From Fusobacterium sp. JB019 (GTDB lineage Bacteria; Fusobacteriota; Fusobacteriia; Fusobacteriales; Fusobacteriaceae), in NCBI GenBank assembly GCA_030673965.1, contig JAUTCN010000005.1:140899-204898 (forward strand): DNA of 64,000 nt, given 5' to 3'. Positions within the stretch are counted from its first letter, which is position 1; each line of letters starts with the position of its first letter. Both the position numbers and the translations under genes were made by a program. Below the pieces are notes generated by a model that made no database searches, was not told the DNA's origin, and saw only the letters and a program-made list of their open reading frames with translations. Of this stretch, positions 1-8,301 are shown in pieces.

Positions 1-1
1 T

Positions 2-502
2 GAAGAAATAAACAATTCTATAAAATTAATGATTAATTCTAAATGGATTAATCTGCTAGGACTTAGATCTTCTAGACCTGTAAGTTTATATATGGAAGCT
101 TCTGTCAATAGATTTTATCCTAAAGTAAGACAACTCAGTACTGATGACAGTTATCTTTATGATCGAGCTCTAAGAATTGAAAAAAATGAAACTTTAGTTG
201 TTTTTTCTATTTGGCCATGTACTAAAAAAACTGTTAAATTAGCTGAAATTTGTCACAAAAGAAAAATACCAATCATATTAGTTACAAATACAACTTTAAA
301 TCCAATCGCTAAATTTGCAGATATAGTTATTGATACAAATTCGGTCCATAGTCCTCTTGGAAATTTACCAGCTTTGGTAATTGTTGAAACATTAGTTGCT
401 GAACTTGCTAAACAAACAATTCCTGAATCAACTAAAAATATTGAAAAATTAGAAAAAGATTTAGATAAATTAGATTTATTCATTTGGGAATCTAAAGCAT
501 AA
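2..502 (+). CDS. RpiR/MurR-family transcriptional regulator, C-terminal part (cut by window edge)
   Basis: The open frame runs in from the left edge without a stop, so the methionine at base 29 is internal and only the last 166 or so residues are visible. They form a SIS (sugar isomerase) effector domain: a beta-alpha sugar-phosphate fold with the typical 'VVFSIWP' strand and later 'IPIILVTN' and 'IADIVIDT'-like segments, ending in an acidic helix. In RpiR-family regulators this domain follows an N-terminal helix-turn-helix and binds a phosphosugar or acylated sugar acid. The helix-turn-helix lies outside the window. It converges on the DUF6282 gene through a shared terminator and may regulate the neighbouring catabolic genes (inference). 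Confidence 0.8.
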   Translation, partial: EEINNSIKLMINSKWINLLGLRSSRPVSLYMEASVNRFYPKVRQLSTDDSYLYDRALRIEKNETLVVFSIWPCTKKTVKLAEICHKRKIPIILVTNTTLNPIAKFADIVIDTNSVHSPLGNLPALVIVETLVAELAKQTIPESTKNIEKLEKDLDKLDLFIWESKA

Positions 503-529
503 AAAAAGTCGCTTAATAGCGACTTTTTA
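503..529. terminator. Bidirectional intrinsic terminator
   Basis: The arms AAAAAGTCGC and GCGACTTTTT pair around a short TTAATA loop, with an A-run on the left and a T-run on the right. It can therefore stop both the incoming plus-strand regulator and the minus-strand DUF6282 gene, whose stop codon sits at the edge of the hairpin. Confidence 0.8.
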
Positions 530-1396
530 TTTTGATATTCTATTTACAATTAATTTAGGAACTTCTTGAACCATTGTTCTAATTTCTTCTTCTGTAAATC
601 CTTCTTCAAGTAAAACTTCTATAAATTTCATCATTCCATAAACTGGTGTTTCAAAACCATTTTGACCTCTATCTGTTGAAAGATATACATTTTCAAATCC
701 TGCACTTCTAATATTATTTGCCATTTCCTTTGCTGTTACTGATTGTTCTGCAATATTTAACCAATTCTTTTCTATTAAAACTCCTAAACTAGATAAATAT
801 TTTTGAGTTTCTCCATCAATCATCGTTCTTTGCCATTCAGGATGAGTAAGAATCATATTAACTCCTAATTTTCTTCCTTCTTCACATAATAAAATAGATT
901 CTTCGACACTTAAGTGTCCTGTTGCTAAATATCCATTATATTTTTTCATTATTTTAAATATCTCATAAACTTCTTGTTTTAATTTTCCTTTTTTTTCTAA
1001 TACTGAAATTCCTGGTCTTTTAAAAAAATCTCCAGGCATATCCCCATACTTTAAACAATTTTCAGAATCCCTTGTGGGCATCCATACTATAACTGCTCCA
1101 GTTTTCAAAGCATTTTCTACTGCGTAAGGATTTAATCCTCCATTTGGCCAATTTAAAACTATTCCCCCGTAAGCTTTTGTTTTTAAGTTACTCTTTAAAT
1201 TCACTAAAGCTGCTCTTGACTGAGTAGGTTCATAATGACTCTTTATTAAAACTCCTGCCATCTTAAATTCATTTGCTTCTTTAACTAAATCAAAATCATC
1301 CAAAGCTCGATTAAAAGCAGAAGGTTCTGTATGAGTATGAAGATCATAGGCTCCTTCTAATAATCTTTTTATAATATCCTTATTTTTTTCTTTCAT
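527..1396 (-). CDS. DUF6282-family metal-dependent hydrolase
   Basis: The 289-residue cytoplasmic protein opens with 'YDLHTHTEPS', the amidohydrolase/PHP-like metal-binding HxH motif. It continues with 'IKSHYEPT', 'ATGHLS', 'LTHPEW' and 'STDRGQ', which supply the further His and Asp ligands of a TIM-barrel metallo-hydrolase. This pattern matches the DUF6282 family, whose substrate is not established. The start at 1396 is preferred over the ATG at 1429 because AAGGAG lies 8-9 bases upstream of it. It is transcribed divergently from an alpha/beta-hydrolase gene. With the nearby transporter and nitrilase it suggests breakdown of an amide or lactam-like compound (inference). Confidence 0.75.
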   Translation of the reverse strand: MKEKNKDIIKRLLEGAYDLHTHTEPSAFNRALDDFDLVKEANEFKMAGVLIKSHYEPTQSRAALVNLKSNLKTKAYGGIVLNWPNGGLNPYAVENALKTGAVIVWMPTRDSENCLKYGDMPGDFFKRPGISVLEKKGKLKQEVYEIFKIMKKYNGYLATGHLSVEESILLCEEGRKLGVNMILTHPEWQRTMIDGETQKYLSSLGVLIEKNWLNIAEQSVTAKEMANNIRSAGFENVYLSTDRGQNGFETPVYGMMKFIEVLLEEGFTEEEIRTMVQEVPKLIVNRISK

Positions 1397-1424
1397 AATT
1401 AATCTCCTTTTTATATTTTTTATC

Positions 1425-1452
1425 ATCAAAAGAAATCAAATATAAAAAGGAA
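1425..1452 (+). repeat. 28-bp direct repeat, copy 1
   Basis: This 28-base element reappears at 1649-1676 with two mismatches; the core is ATCAAAAGAAA(T/C)CAAATATAAA. The copies flank the 306-base divergent intergenic region. This copy overlaps the 5' leader of the DUF6282 gene. It could be a regulator site or an old local duplication. Apart from the repeats and the promoter at 1614-1642, the intergenic region holds only AT-rich sequence with one weak hairpin near 1580-1602. Confidence 0.6.
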
Positions 1453-1613
1453 TTTTTTTAATTAAACCTTTATCTAAAATTATCATAACATAATCTATAA
1501 AATAAATAAATATTCTAAAATTTATTTTATAAATTTTCCCAAGGTAACTGCCCAAAAAAAGAAAAGAAAGAAGCATAAAAAAGTTTTTAAAAACTTTTTT
1601 ATCAAAAAAAGGT

Positions 1614-1642
1614 TTGACAAATTCTTTTAGCTGTGATTTAAT
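1614..1642 (+). promoter_or_regulatory. Sigma-70-type promoter of the hydrolase/symporter cluster
   Basis: A perfect -35 box TTGACA (1614-1619) and TTTAAT (1637-1642) are separated by 17 bases. The repeat copy at 1649-1676 covers the expected transcription start, which is where a repressor would bind. Confidence 0.7.
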
Positions 1643-1648
1643 AGATGT

Positions 1649-1676
1649 ATCAAAAGAAACCAAATATAAAAATGAA
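1649..1676 (+). repeat. 28-bp direct repeat, copy 2
   Basis: Second copy of the element at 1425-1452, in the same orientation, lying just downstream of the -10 box of the plus-strand promoter and about 25 bases before the hydrolase start codon. Confidence 0.6.
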
Positions 1677-1702
1677 AATAATTCAAACAAGGAGTGATGT
1701 AA

Positions 1703-2629
1703 ATGAAACAAAAAGACGTAGTTTTTTACAGTGAAGGTGACAAAGTTTTAGGATCTATCTATTATCCAGATGATTACAAAGAAGGAGAAAAAAGACCAGT
1801 AGTTATCGCTAACTCAGGATGGACAGGAATAAAAGTAGTTTACCCTGAACTATTCTCAAGAAACTTAGTAAAAAAAGGTTACATTTGTATAGGGTTTGAT
1901 TATAGAGGATTTAAACCAACTGAAGGAATAGCGAAATACACTACATTAGAAAGAGAAGTTGAAGATATTTGTGCAGCTATCAACTTTGCTAAAGCTCAAC
2001 CTGAAATTGACAAAGATAAAATAGGATTAATCGGTTGGGGAGTTGGAGGTGCTGTTTGTATAGAATGTGCTAGACGTGAACCAACTGTTAAAGTAGTTGC
2101 TACACTTAACTCTTTTGTAGATGGTGATCGTTGGATGAGAATGGGTATGGGAAATGATAAATATCATAGAGCACTTGAAATGTTAGAAGAAGATAAAATG
2201 ACTAGAGCTACTACTGGTGACTTAGTTATGAGACATCCTTATGTTGCTTATCCTAATATTACTGAATCTGGAGATTTCTATGTAGATAACACTCTTAAAA
2301 AAATAAATGGTGGAGTAGATAAAATAGCCGATGGTGATGCTGGAGAATCATTCCCTACAGCAATGTCAACAGCAATAGCAGATTCTTTCTTTAGATTTAA
2401 TGTAGAAGATGCTTTAAAAAGACTTAAATGTGGAATATTTGTAGGACATGGAAAATACAATGAACTTCATGACAGAATAGAAGCTGATGAAGCATATAAA
2501 ATTGCAAATGAACCTAAAGAGTTATACTTTGTTGAAGGAAAACATAATGAATGGATGTTTGATGAAGATCCTAAATTCTTAGAATTAATGAATAATCTAG
2601 ATAATTTCTTCGCTAAATTTCTTAAATAA
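1703..2629 (+). CDS. Alpha/beta-hydrolase fold protein lacking the usual nucleophile
   Basis: The 308-residue protein has no signal peptide and resembles dienelactone-hydrolase/acyl-peptidase-like alpha/beta hydrolases: a 'YYPDDY...RPVVIANSGW' N-terminal strand, 'GFDYRGF', a nucleophile-elbow segment near residue 111, and a C-terminal 'GKHNEWMF' histidine region. The elbow reads GWGVGG, so the position normally held by Ser, Cys or Asp (residue 113) is glycine. Either another residue acts as nucleophile or the protein is not a classical hydrolase. GGAG lies upstream of ATG 1703. It is the first gene of a plus-strand run with the symporter and the nitrilase lipoprotein. Confidence 0.75.
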   Translation: MKQKDVVFYSEGDKVLGSIYYPDDYKEGEKRPVVIANSGWTGIKVVYPELFSRNLVKKGYICIGFDYRGFKPTEGIAKYTTLEREVEDICAAINFAKAQPEIDKDKIGLIGWGVGGAVCIECARREPTVKVVATLNSFVDGDRWMRMGMGNDKYHRALEMLEEDKMTRATTGDLVMRHPYVAYPNITESGDFYVDNTLKKINGGVDKIADGDAGESFPTAMSTAIADSFFRFNVEDALKRLKCGIFVGHGKYNELHDRIEADEAYKIANEPKELYFVEGKHNEWMFDEDPKFLELMNNLDNFFAKFLK

Positions 2630-2648
2630 TTAAAATAAATAAAATCAC

Positions 2649-2681
2649 CTTGATAAAGCTAGAAATTCTAGCTTTATCAAG
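2649..2681 (+). other. Perfect 14-bp stem-loop between hydrolase and symporter genes
   Basis: Arms of 14 bases (CTTGATAAAGCTAG and its complement) enclose a 5-base loop. No T-run follows, so it is a poor intrinsic terminator. It may act as a partial terminator or an mRNA-stability hairpin separating the two genes. Confidence 0.5.
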
Positions 2682-2766
2682 ATATTAGATATTGATATTC
2701 CTTCTGTCTATAATATTAAGATCTAATATTTTTGATGTTTATACTATACAAAACAAGGGGGTAAAA

Positions 2767-4158
2767 ATGAATTTCACGCCGTATTCAATGTTGTTAGATT
2801 TCAGTATTATGTCAGGTCTTTTATTTATTGCACAAATCATGAGAAGTAAAATAAAATTTTTACAAAATTATTATATTCCTTCTTCATTAGTAGCCGGTTT
2901 CCTAGGATTATTTGGAGGTCCACAATTTTTAAACATTTTACCATTCAGTGGTAAAACAGGATCTTATCCTTATTTATTAGTTTGTGTTTTATTTGCTGGT
3001 ATATTTTTAGGTAAGCAAGAAAAGTTTAGCTTAAAAGAAACAGTACATAAAGTAGGCGACACATTCTTAATAAATATGTCTAGTGAAATATTATGTTTTG
3101 GATTAGCTTGTTTAGTAGGTGGTGCATTGGTAATTTTCTTATTTCCAAATGTCTTTTCTGAAATAGCAGTTCTTCTTCCTGCAGGATTTATGGGCGGACA
3201 CGGATATGCAGCTGCTATAGGAGGAACTATTAACACCTTACTTGGTAGAAATGATGGAGTTGTAATAGGTCAAACTTTTGCTACTTTAGGTCTTTTAAGT
3301 GGAATTTTTGGTGGAATAATTTGTATTAACTACGCTACTAGAAAAGGCGCTACAAGATTAGTTAAAAGTATAGGTGCTTTACCTCAAGAATGTAAAACAG
3401 GAATGATCCCTTTAGAAAAAAGACAAACAATGGGAGATGAAACAGTTCATCCTATGGCCATGGATCCTTTAGCTTGGCATATTGGTTTAATACTTATGAC
3501 TACTGGAATAGGTTATGCTATTTATTATGGATATAAACCTTATTTTCCTAAAGTAGAAGTTCCTTTAATGTGTGTTACTATGATTGTTGGAGTTTTTATT
3601 CAAGCTATTTTAAATAAAACTGGTTATGGAACATATGTAGATAAAAGAATAATTGATAGAACAGGCAGTGGAGTTACTGATTATTTAGTTGCTTTTGGTA
3701 TCGCTACTATAAAATTATCAGTTGTATTAGAATTTATTGGTCCTATCCTTGTTCTTGTTGCAGTTGGTATTGCTTGGCCATGTATTTTAGTTTTCTTTGT
3801 AGGTAGAAGATTATTTAGAAACTTCTGGTTTGAAAGATCTATATTTATTTTTGGATATATTACTGGAGTAGTTGCAGTTGGAGTTACTCTTTTAAGAATC
3901 GTAGATCCTGAAATGAAAAGTGGAACATTAAGTGATTTTGGAACTGCATATACTCTTCAATCTATAGTTGAATTATTTATAGTTACTATGGTTCCTGTCT
4001 TTGCTGTATCTTTGGGTGTAATCCCAGTTGGAGCTGTTCTTGTTACCATTGGAGTTATAATGCTATTAACTTGCAAATTTAAATATGGTTCTTATAAAAT
4101 GCCAATGAATCAATTAAGAGAAGGAGAAGCAGAAATAATTACAGCAGTTAATGATTAA
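2767..4158 (+). CDS. GltS-like sodium:glutamate symporter family (ESS) transporter
   Basis: The 463-residue inner-membrane protein has about 11-12 hydrophobic segments. Glycine-rich re-entrant stretches such as 'LPAGFMGGHGYAAAIGG' match the ESS (glutamate:Na+ symporter, GltS) family, which imports anionic amino acids with sodium. The start at 2767 has AAGGGGG immediately upstream; the frame stays open to a TTG at 2692, but no ribosome site precedes it. Its position between a hydrolase and a nitrilase lipoprotein suggests that the real substrate may be a carboxylated amide rather than glutamate itself (inference). Confidence 0.8.
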   Translation: MNFTPYSMLLDFSIMSGLLFIAQIMRSKIKFLQNYYIPSSLVAGFLGLFGGPQFLNILPFSGKTGSYPYLLVCVLFAGIFLGKQEKFSLKETVHKVGDTFLINMSSEILCFGLACLVGGALVIFLFPNVFSEIAVLLPAGFMGGHGYAAAIGGTINTLLGRNDGVVIGQTFATLGLLSGIFGGIICINYATRKGATRLVKSIGALPQECKTGMIPLEKRQTMGDETVHPMAMDPLAWHIGLILMTTGIGYAIYYGYKPYFPKVEVPLMCVTMIVGVFIQAILNKTGYGTYVDKRIIDRTGSGVTDYLVAFGIATIKLSVVLEFIGPILVLVAVGIAWPCILVFFVGRRLFRNFWFERSIFIFGYITGVVAVGVTLLRIVDPEMKSGTLSDFGTAYTLQSIVELFIVTMVPVFAVSLGVIPVGAVLVTIGVIMLLTCKFKYGSYKMPMNQLREGEAEIITAVND

Positions 4159-4181
4159 TCAAATTTAAAAATATATACTCT

Positions 4182-4213
4182 CAATAAAGATGGATATAAA
4201 TCCATCTTTATTG
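4182..4213 (+). other. Perfect 13-bp stem-loop after symporter gene
   Basis: Arms CAATAAAGATGGA and TCCATCTTTATTG pair around TATAAA. As with the hairpin at 2649, no clear T-run follows. The next gene's ribosome site lies about 20 bases further on, so readthrough is likely. Confidence 0.5.
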
Positions 4214-4243
4214 TTAATTAAAAACTATAAAAGGAGAATTTAT

Positions 4244-6073
4244 ATGACCTACTTTAAGATTAAAAAAAATAAAATTTTCAGTTTACTTATCTTATGTACT
4301 CTTCTATCTATTTTTTCTGGATGCTTCAAGAAAAAAGAAAATAATAAAAAAATTAAAAACTCATTTAAAGTGGCCAGCATTCAATTTAACCCTCAACTAA
4401 ATGAACTCGATAAAAATGTAAATGCTTTATTAAAAGTTACTGAAACAGCTTTTAAAAATGGAGCTAAACTTGTAGTAGCTCCTGAAATGGCAACAACTGG
4501 TTATTACTATAAGAATAGATCTACTATCAAACCATTCGTAGATTCTCTTCCTGGTAAAACCACAGATAAATTTTCTAAGCTAACCGAAAAATACAATGCT
4601 TATATTATTTTTGGGATGCCAGAAATAGATAAAACAACAGATTTATATTATAACTCTGCCGCCTTAGTTGGACCAAATGGATATATTGGAAAATATAGAA
4701 AAACTCACCAATGGGAAAGCGAAGAACATTGGGCTGCTTGGGGAGATTTAGGAGTTCCTGTTTATGAAACTAATTTAGGGAAAATAGCTATCAATATTTG
4801 TATGGATTCCGCGTATTTTGAAAGTGCTCGCCTTGCAGGAATTCAAGGAGCTAATATTCTTGCTTTCCCTACCAATTCATCAGCCCAAGCAATTTCTGCT
4901 TTACCTGCAAGAGCAGAACAAAATGGGTTTTATGTAGTTAGTGCTAACAGATCAAACACAGAAAATGGGTTTCATATGATAGGAGGAAGTGCTATTTGGA
5001 CACCAGAAGGTAAAAAATTAAATGAAGCTCCTATCTTAATGACAAAGGAAGAAGATATTGATGAATCTACTATAATTTATGCAACTATTGACCCTAAAAA
5101 ATATAATAATAAAAATAGATTAGCTCTAGAAAAAAGACGTCCTGAATTATATAAAGATTTAATGCTTTATCTTTCTCCTTGGGATTACACTAAAAATATA
5201 AATTCAAATAAAGTTATAGCAGCTTCTTTACAATATGAACCTAAAGTAGGAGATAAAGAATATAATAAAATAAAAGTTTCTAACCTAATCAAAAAAGCTA
5301 AAAAGAAAAATGACAATATAAATCTTATTGTTTTACCTGAATTATCTTTAATCGGACCAACAGATAATTTGAAATTGGAAGAAATAAAAAAACTTTCAGA
5401 AAAAGCAAATGATAATTCCTTCAATTATTTTTCTAATTTAGCTAAAGAAAATAATATTTGTATAATTTTTGGATTAATAGAAAATCAAGACGATAAGTTA
5501 TATAACAGTGCTATTTTCATTAATGAAAGTGGTAATAAAATCGGTGCATATCAAAAAACTCATTTAAGTAAAACAGATGAAAGATGGGCTACTAAAGGAA
5601 ATCAATTATCAGTTTTCAAATCAGAAAAATTAGGAAAAGTAGGTATTTTAATTGGAGAAGATGTCATGTATCCCGAAGCATCAGGAGTTTTAGCAATTAA
5701 TAGAGCAGATATAATAGCTATCCCTTCAGCCTGGTATGGTCAATACGGAAGCAATATGGAAATAAATAAAATCGTTTCAGCTAAAAAATATCCTAAAGGA
5801 GCTATGACTTTATGGGATTCTACCGCTTTAAGTTCTCAAGCTTACACTATTATTTCTAACTTTGTAGGAACAAAGAAAAATTATAAAGGAAGAAGTAGTC
5901 TTTATACACTAGATCCTTTATATGGACTTGATCAACCTATTATTGCTTCTAATAAAGATGAAGAAACTTTAATATTCACTTTTGAAACTTTGCAAAATAA
6001 ATGGTGGTTCAATCAAGAAAAGTTAATTTCTTCAAGAAGAACCCCTTATTACATTAAACTAATTCAAGAATAG
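4244..6073 (+). CDS. Lipoprotein with two fused carbon-nitrogen hydrolase (nitrilase) domains
   Basis: The 609-residue protein has a lipoprotein signal peptide (hydrophobic stretch ending IFSGC) and two tandem nitrilase-superfamily domains, about residues 35-300 and 320-590. Domain 1 has the full Glu-Lys-Cys triad: E81 in 'APEMATTG', K153 in 'YRKTH' and C186 in 'NICMD'. Domain 2 keeps E366 ('LPELS') and K438 ('YQKTH'), but the cysteine is replaced by G471 ('LIGED'). It therefore probably hydrolyses an amide or nitrile outside the cytoplasm with one active and one inactive unit. The ATG at 4244 is chosen for its AAAGGAG site; an upstream in-frame ATG at 4190 lies inside the preceding hairpin. 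Confidence 0.85.
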   Translation: MTYFKIKKNKIFSLLILCTLLSIFSGCFKKKENNKKIKNSFKVASIQFNPQLNELDKNVNALLKVTETAFKNGAKLVVAPEMATTGYYYKNRSTIKPFVDSLPGKTTDKFSKLTEKYNAYIIFGMPEIDKTTDLYYNSAALVGPNGYIGKYRKTHQWESEEHWAAWGDLGVPVYETNLGKIAINICMDSAYFESARLAGIQGANILAFPTNSSAQAISALPARAEQNGFYVVSANRSNTENGFHMIGGSAIWTPEGKKLNEAPILMTKEEDIDESTIIYATIDPKKYNNKNRLALEKRRPELYKDLMLYLSPWDYTKNINSNKVIAASLQYEPKVGDKEYNKIKVSNLIKKAKKKNDNINLIVLPELSLIGPTDNLKLEEIKKLSEKANDNSFNYFSNLAKENNICIIFGLIENQDDKLYNSAIFINESGNKIGAYQKTHLSKTDERWATKGNQLSVFKSEKLGKVGILIGEDVMYPEASGVLAINRADIIAIPSAWYGQYGSNMEINKIVSAKKYPKGAMTLWDSTALSSQAYTIISNFVGTKKNYKGRSSLYTLDPLYGLDQPIIASNKDEETLIFTFETLQNKWWFNQEKLISSRRTPYYIKLIQE

Positions 6074-6080
6074 ATTAATA

Positions 6081-6104
6081 TCTCGAGGAAACTCGAGATT
6101 TTTT
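6081..6104 (+). terminator. Intrinsic terminator after nitrilase lipoprotein
   Basis: TCTCGAG and CTCGAGA pair around GAAA and are followed by TTTTTTC. Confidence 0.85.
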
Positions 6105-6130
6105 CTTATCTTTTTTATAAAGGAGATTTC

Positions 6131-6988
6131 ATGAATAAATTAAAATTTATTTTTATTCTCATATTATTTTCAACTGTTGGAGTTTTTGTAAAAAAAATAC
6201 ATTTAGATTCTGGAAAAATAGCATTTATAAGAGCAATAATTGGATTTATATTTTTAGTTTTTATAGCTTTAATCAAAAATAAAAAAATTTTTCTAACACA
6301 AATTATATATAACAAAAGAAAAATAATTTCTTCAGGCTTTTTACTAGGATTAAATTGGCTTTTTTTATTTCAAGCATATAAATATACAACTCTTTCAATA
6401 GCAACTATTGCTTGTTATTGTGCTCCTATCTTTATGCTTTTTTTATCTATTTTATTCTTGAAAGAAGAACCTGACATAAAAAAAATAATTTGTATTCTAA
6501 TTTCTATATTTGGTATGATTTTAATTTTTTACAATAGCAATGATTCTAGTAGTAGCATTATATATAATCACACTTTAGGGATTTGCTACGGCCTCCTAAC
6601 CGCTATTTGTTATTCTGTTGTAATTATTATTAATAAATCTCTAGAAGATATTTTTTCTCTAGAACAAACTTTAGGTCAATTTTTTTCTGCAATTATTATA
6701 TTACTATTTTATCTATTAATATTTGAAAACTTTAATTTTAAAGGATTAGATATAATCTCATCAATAAATTTAATTGTTATCGGAGTTATACATACAGGAT
6801 TTGCTTTTTTTATTTATTTTTCTTGCATTAAAAATATACCTGGACAAAGCGTTGCAATCTTAAGTTACATAACTCCTATATTTGCAGTTTTTATATCTAT
6901 ATTTTATCTAAAAGAACCTATCAATATCTTTCAACTATGTGGAGGAAGTTTAATTTTAATATCAACTTTTATAGCTGAAAAAAAATAA
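6131..6988 (+). CDS. EamA/DMT-superfamily transporter
   Basis: This 285-residue inner-membrane protein has about ten transmembrane helices arranged as two EamA repeats; 'WLFLFQAYKYTTLSIATI' in the first and 'GQSVAILSYITPIFAV' in the second are the characteristic repeat motifs. The family contains drug/metabolite and amino-acid exporters. The start has AAAGGAG 6 bases upstream. It lies after a strong terminator, so it is probably a separate unit. The substrate cannot be told from sequence. Confidence 0.85.
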   Translation: MNKLKFIFILILFSTVGVFVKKIHLDSGKIAFIRAIIGFIFLVFIALIKNKKIFLTQIIYNKRKIISSGFLLGLNWLFLFQAYKYTTLSIATIACYCAPIFMLFLSILFLKEEPDIKKIICILISIFGMILIFYNSNDSSSSIIYNHTLGICYGLLTAICYSVVIIINKSLEDIFSLEQTLGQFFSAIIILLFYLLIFENFNFKGLDIISSINLIVIGVIHTGFAFFIYFSCIKNIPGQSVAILSYITPIFAVFISIFYLKEPINIFQLCGGSLILISTFIAEKK

Positions 6989-7039
6989 TCTCTCTTTAAA
7001 AAAAGTTTATACATTAGTTCACTTTAAATATAACTTTTT

Positions 7040-7069
7040 TTGACTAAAATATAGTTGCAGTGTTAAAAT
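7040..7069 (+). promoter_or_regulatory. Promoter of the unknown lipoprotein gene
   Basis: TTGACT (7040-7045) and TAAAAT (7064-7069) with an 18-base spacer; TG at 7061-7062 makes an extended -10. Confidence 0.6.
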
Positions 7070-7126
7070 AATCATAATCACTTTTAAAATAAAAAATTAT
7101 TAAACTTATAAAAAGGAGCAAATAAA

Positions 7127-7735
7127 ATGAAAAAGAATTTTATATTATTAATATTAACTTTAACACTATTCAGTTGTTCTCCTGCTAATAGAAAATTAAA
7201 TAGCTTTAAACAATCAAGGTCATTAAAATTGTCTAAAACAGTAATAATTAAAGATAATATGTTTTTTAGTGATATGCAAAGTAGTGTAAAAGGTGGATTA
7301 AATAGTCTTCTTGGAGATTTTTTAGCAAATAGCATGGATAATAAAAAAGAAAAATTTATTAAAGTTATGATAGAAAATAATATTAATATAGAAAATATTG
7401 TTTTAAAATCAGCAAACAAAGAATTAAAAAAAGCAGGAATAAATAATTCTGATAATTCAGAATTTGAAATAAAATTTATTGTTAGACTATACGGTTTCGG
7501 ACAAAGACAAGGACTTTCGAAAAAACTAAAACCTATAATGGTTATTGAAGCTAAAATAAGTGACAATAATAATGAAATTGTCTTTAAGGACATTGAAAAC
7601 ATTACTACTTTTAATTCAAAGACCAAACATTATGAAATAGATGAATATATTAAAGATTATAATAAAATAAATGCTGCATTAGAAGGAGTTGCATCTATTG
7701 CTATATCAAATATTTTAAAAAATTTAAATTCATAA
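7127..7735 (+). CDS. Putative lipoprotein of unknown function
   Basis: The 202-residue protein begins with a short charged segment and a hydrophobic stretch ending LFSC, a lipobox, so it should be anchored in a membrane. The mature part is lysine- and asparagine-rich with alternating strands and no motif I recognise. It ends in a helix 'NAALEGVASIAISNIL' that may dimerise or pack on the membrane. It has its own promoter at 7040-7069 and a ribosome site (AAGGAG). It stands between two membrane-protein genes with no clear functional link. Confidence 0.75.
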   Translation: MKKNFILLILTLTLFSCSPANRKLNSFKQSRSLKLSKTVIIKDNMFFSDMQSSVKGGLNSLLGDFLANSMDNKKEKFIKVMIENNINIENIVLKSANKELKKAGINNSDNSEFEIKFIVRLYGFGQRQGLSKKLKPIMVIEAKISDNNNEIVFKDIENITTFNSKTKHYEIDEYIKDYNKINAALEGVASIAISNILKNLNS

Positions 7736-7755
7736 AGTAGCTAAAACAGATAATT

Positions 7756-7783
7756 TTGTAATTTTATTTTTTTAGGGTATAAT
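7756..7783 (+). promoter_or_regulatory. Promoter of the TspO gene
   Basis: TTGTAA (7756-7761), a 16-base spacer and a perfect TATAAT (7778-7783), 41 bases before the start codon. Confidence 0.6.
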
Positions 7784-7823
7784 ATATATATAATTATATT
7801 ACTTTAATTTAAGGGGGCTTTTT

Positions 7824-8288
7824 ATGAAAAAATTCAATTTACCTAAGTTTCTTTTTTGTCTTTTAATCCCTGCTATATCTGGAGGGGTTTCTGGATTTTT
7901 CAATCAAAATTCAGTTGAATTATATGAGAAACTTGTTCTTCCTGAGTTTGCTCCACCTTCTTTTGTTTTTCCATTGGTCTGGACTTTTCTTTATACTTTT
8001 ATGGGAATAGGATTTTATTTAATTCTTGAAAAAAGAAGAAATAAATTTGCAGTAACTAGTTTTTTTATCCAATTAATAGCCAACTTTGCTTGGCCATTTG
8101 TATTTTTTAAATTCAATTTAATTATTCCAGGATTTTATTTACATATGTTCTTATTACTAAGCGTAATATGGATGACATTCAATTTTTTTAAACTAAATAA
8201 ATTTGCAGGGGTTTTACAGTTACCATATATAATTTGGTTAAGCTTTGCAGGATATTTAAATTATTACATTGTTTTACTCAACGCTTAA
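7824..8288 (+). CDS. TspO/MBR family membrane protein
   Basis: The 154-residue protein has five predicted membrane helices and the family hallmarks: 'LVLPEFAPPSFVFPLVWTFLY' after the first helix, conserved Trp and Asn residues in 'ANFAWPFVFF', and a C-terminal 'LPYIIWLSFAGYLNY'. TspO proteins bind porphyrins and related tetrapyrroles and affect oxidative stress responses; the function in this organism is not evident. It has its own promoter and converges on the HU gene through a shared terminator. Confidence 0.9.
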   Translation: MKKFNLPKFLFCLLIPAISGGVSGFFNQNSVELYEKLVLPEFAPPSFVFPLVWTFLYTFMGIGFYLILEKRRNKFAVTSFFIQLIANFAWPFVFFKFNLIIPGFYLHMFLLLSVIWMTFNFFKLNKFAGVLQLPYIIWLSFAGYLNYYIVLLNA

Positions 8289-8301
8289 ATTTATAAATAA
8301 A

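Noticed and set aside
1436..1711. 91-codon minus-strand open frame in the divergent intergenic region
   Set aside because: Low-complexity Phe/Leu/Ile-rich translation of AT-rich DNA, no ribosome site, and it overlaps the promoter and the start of the hydrolase gene.
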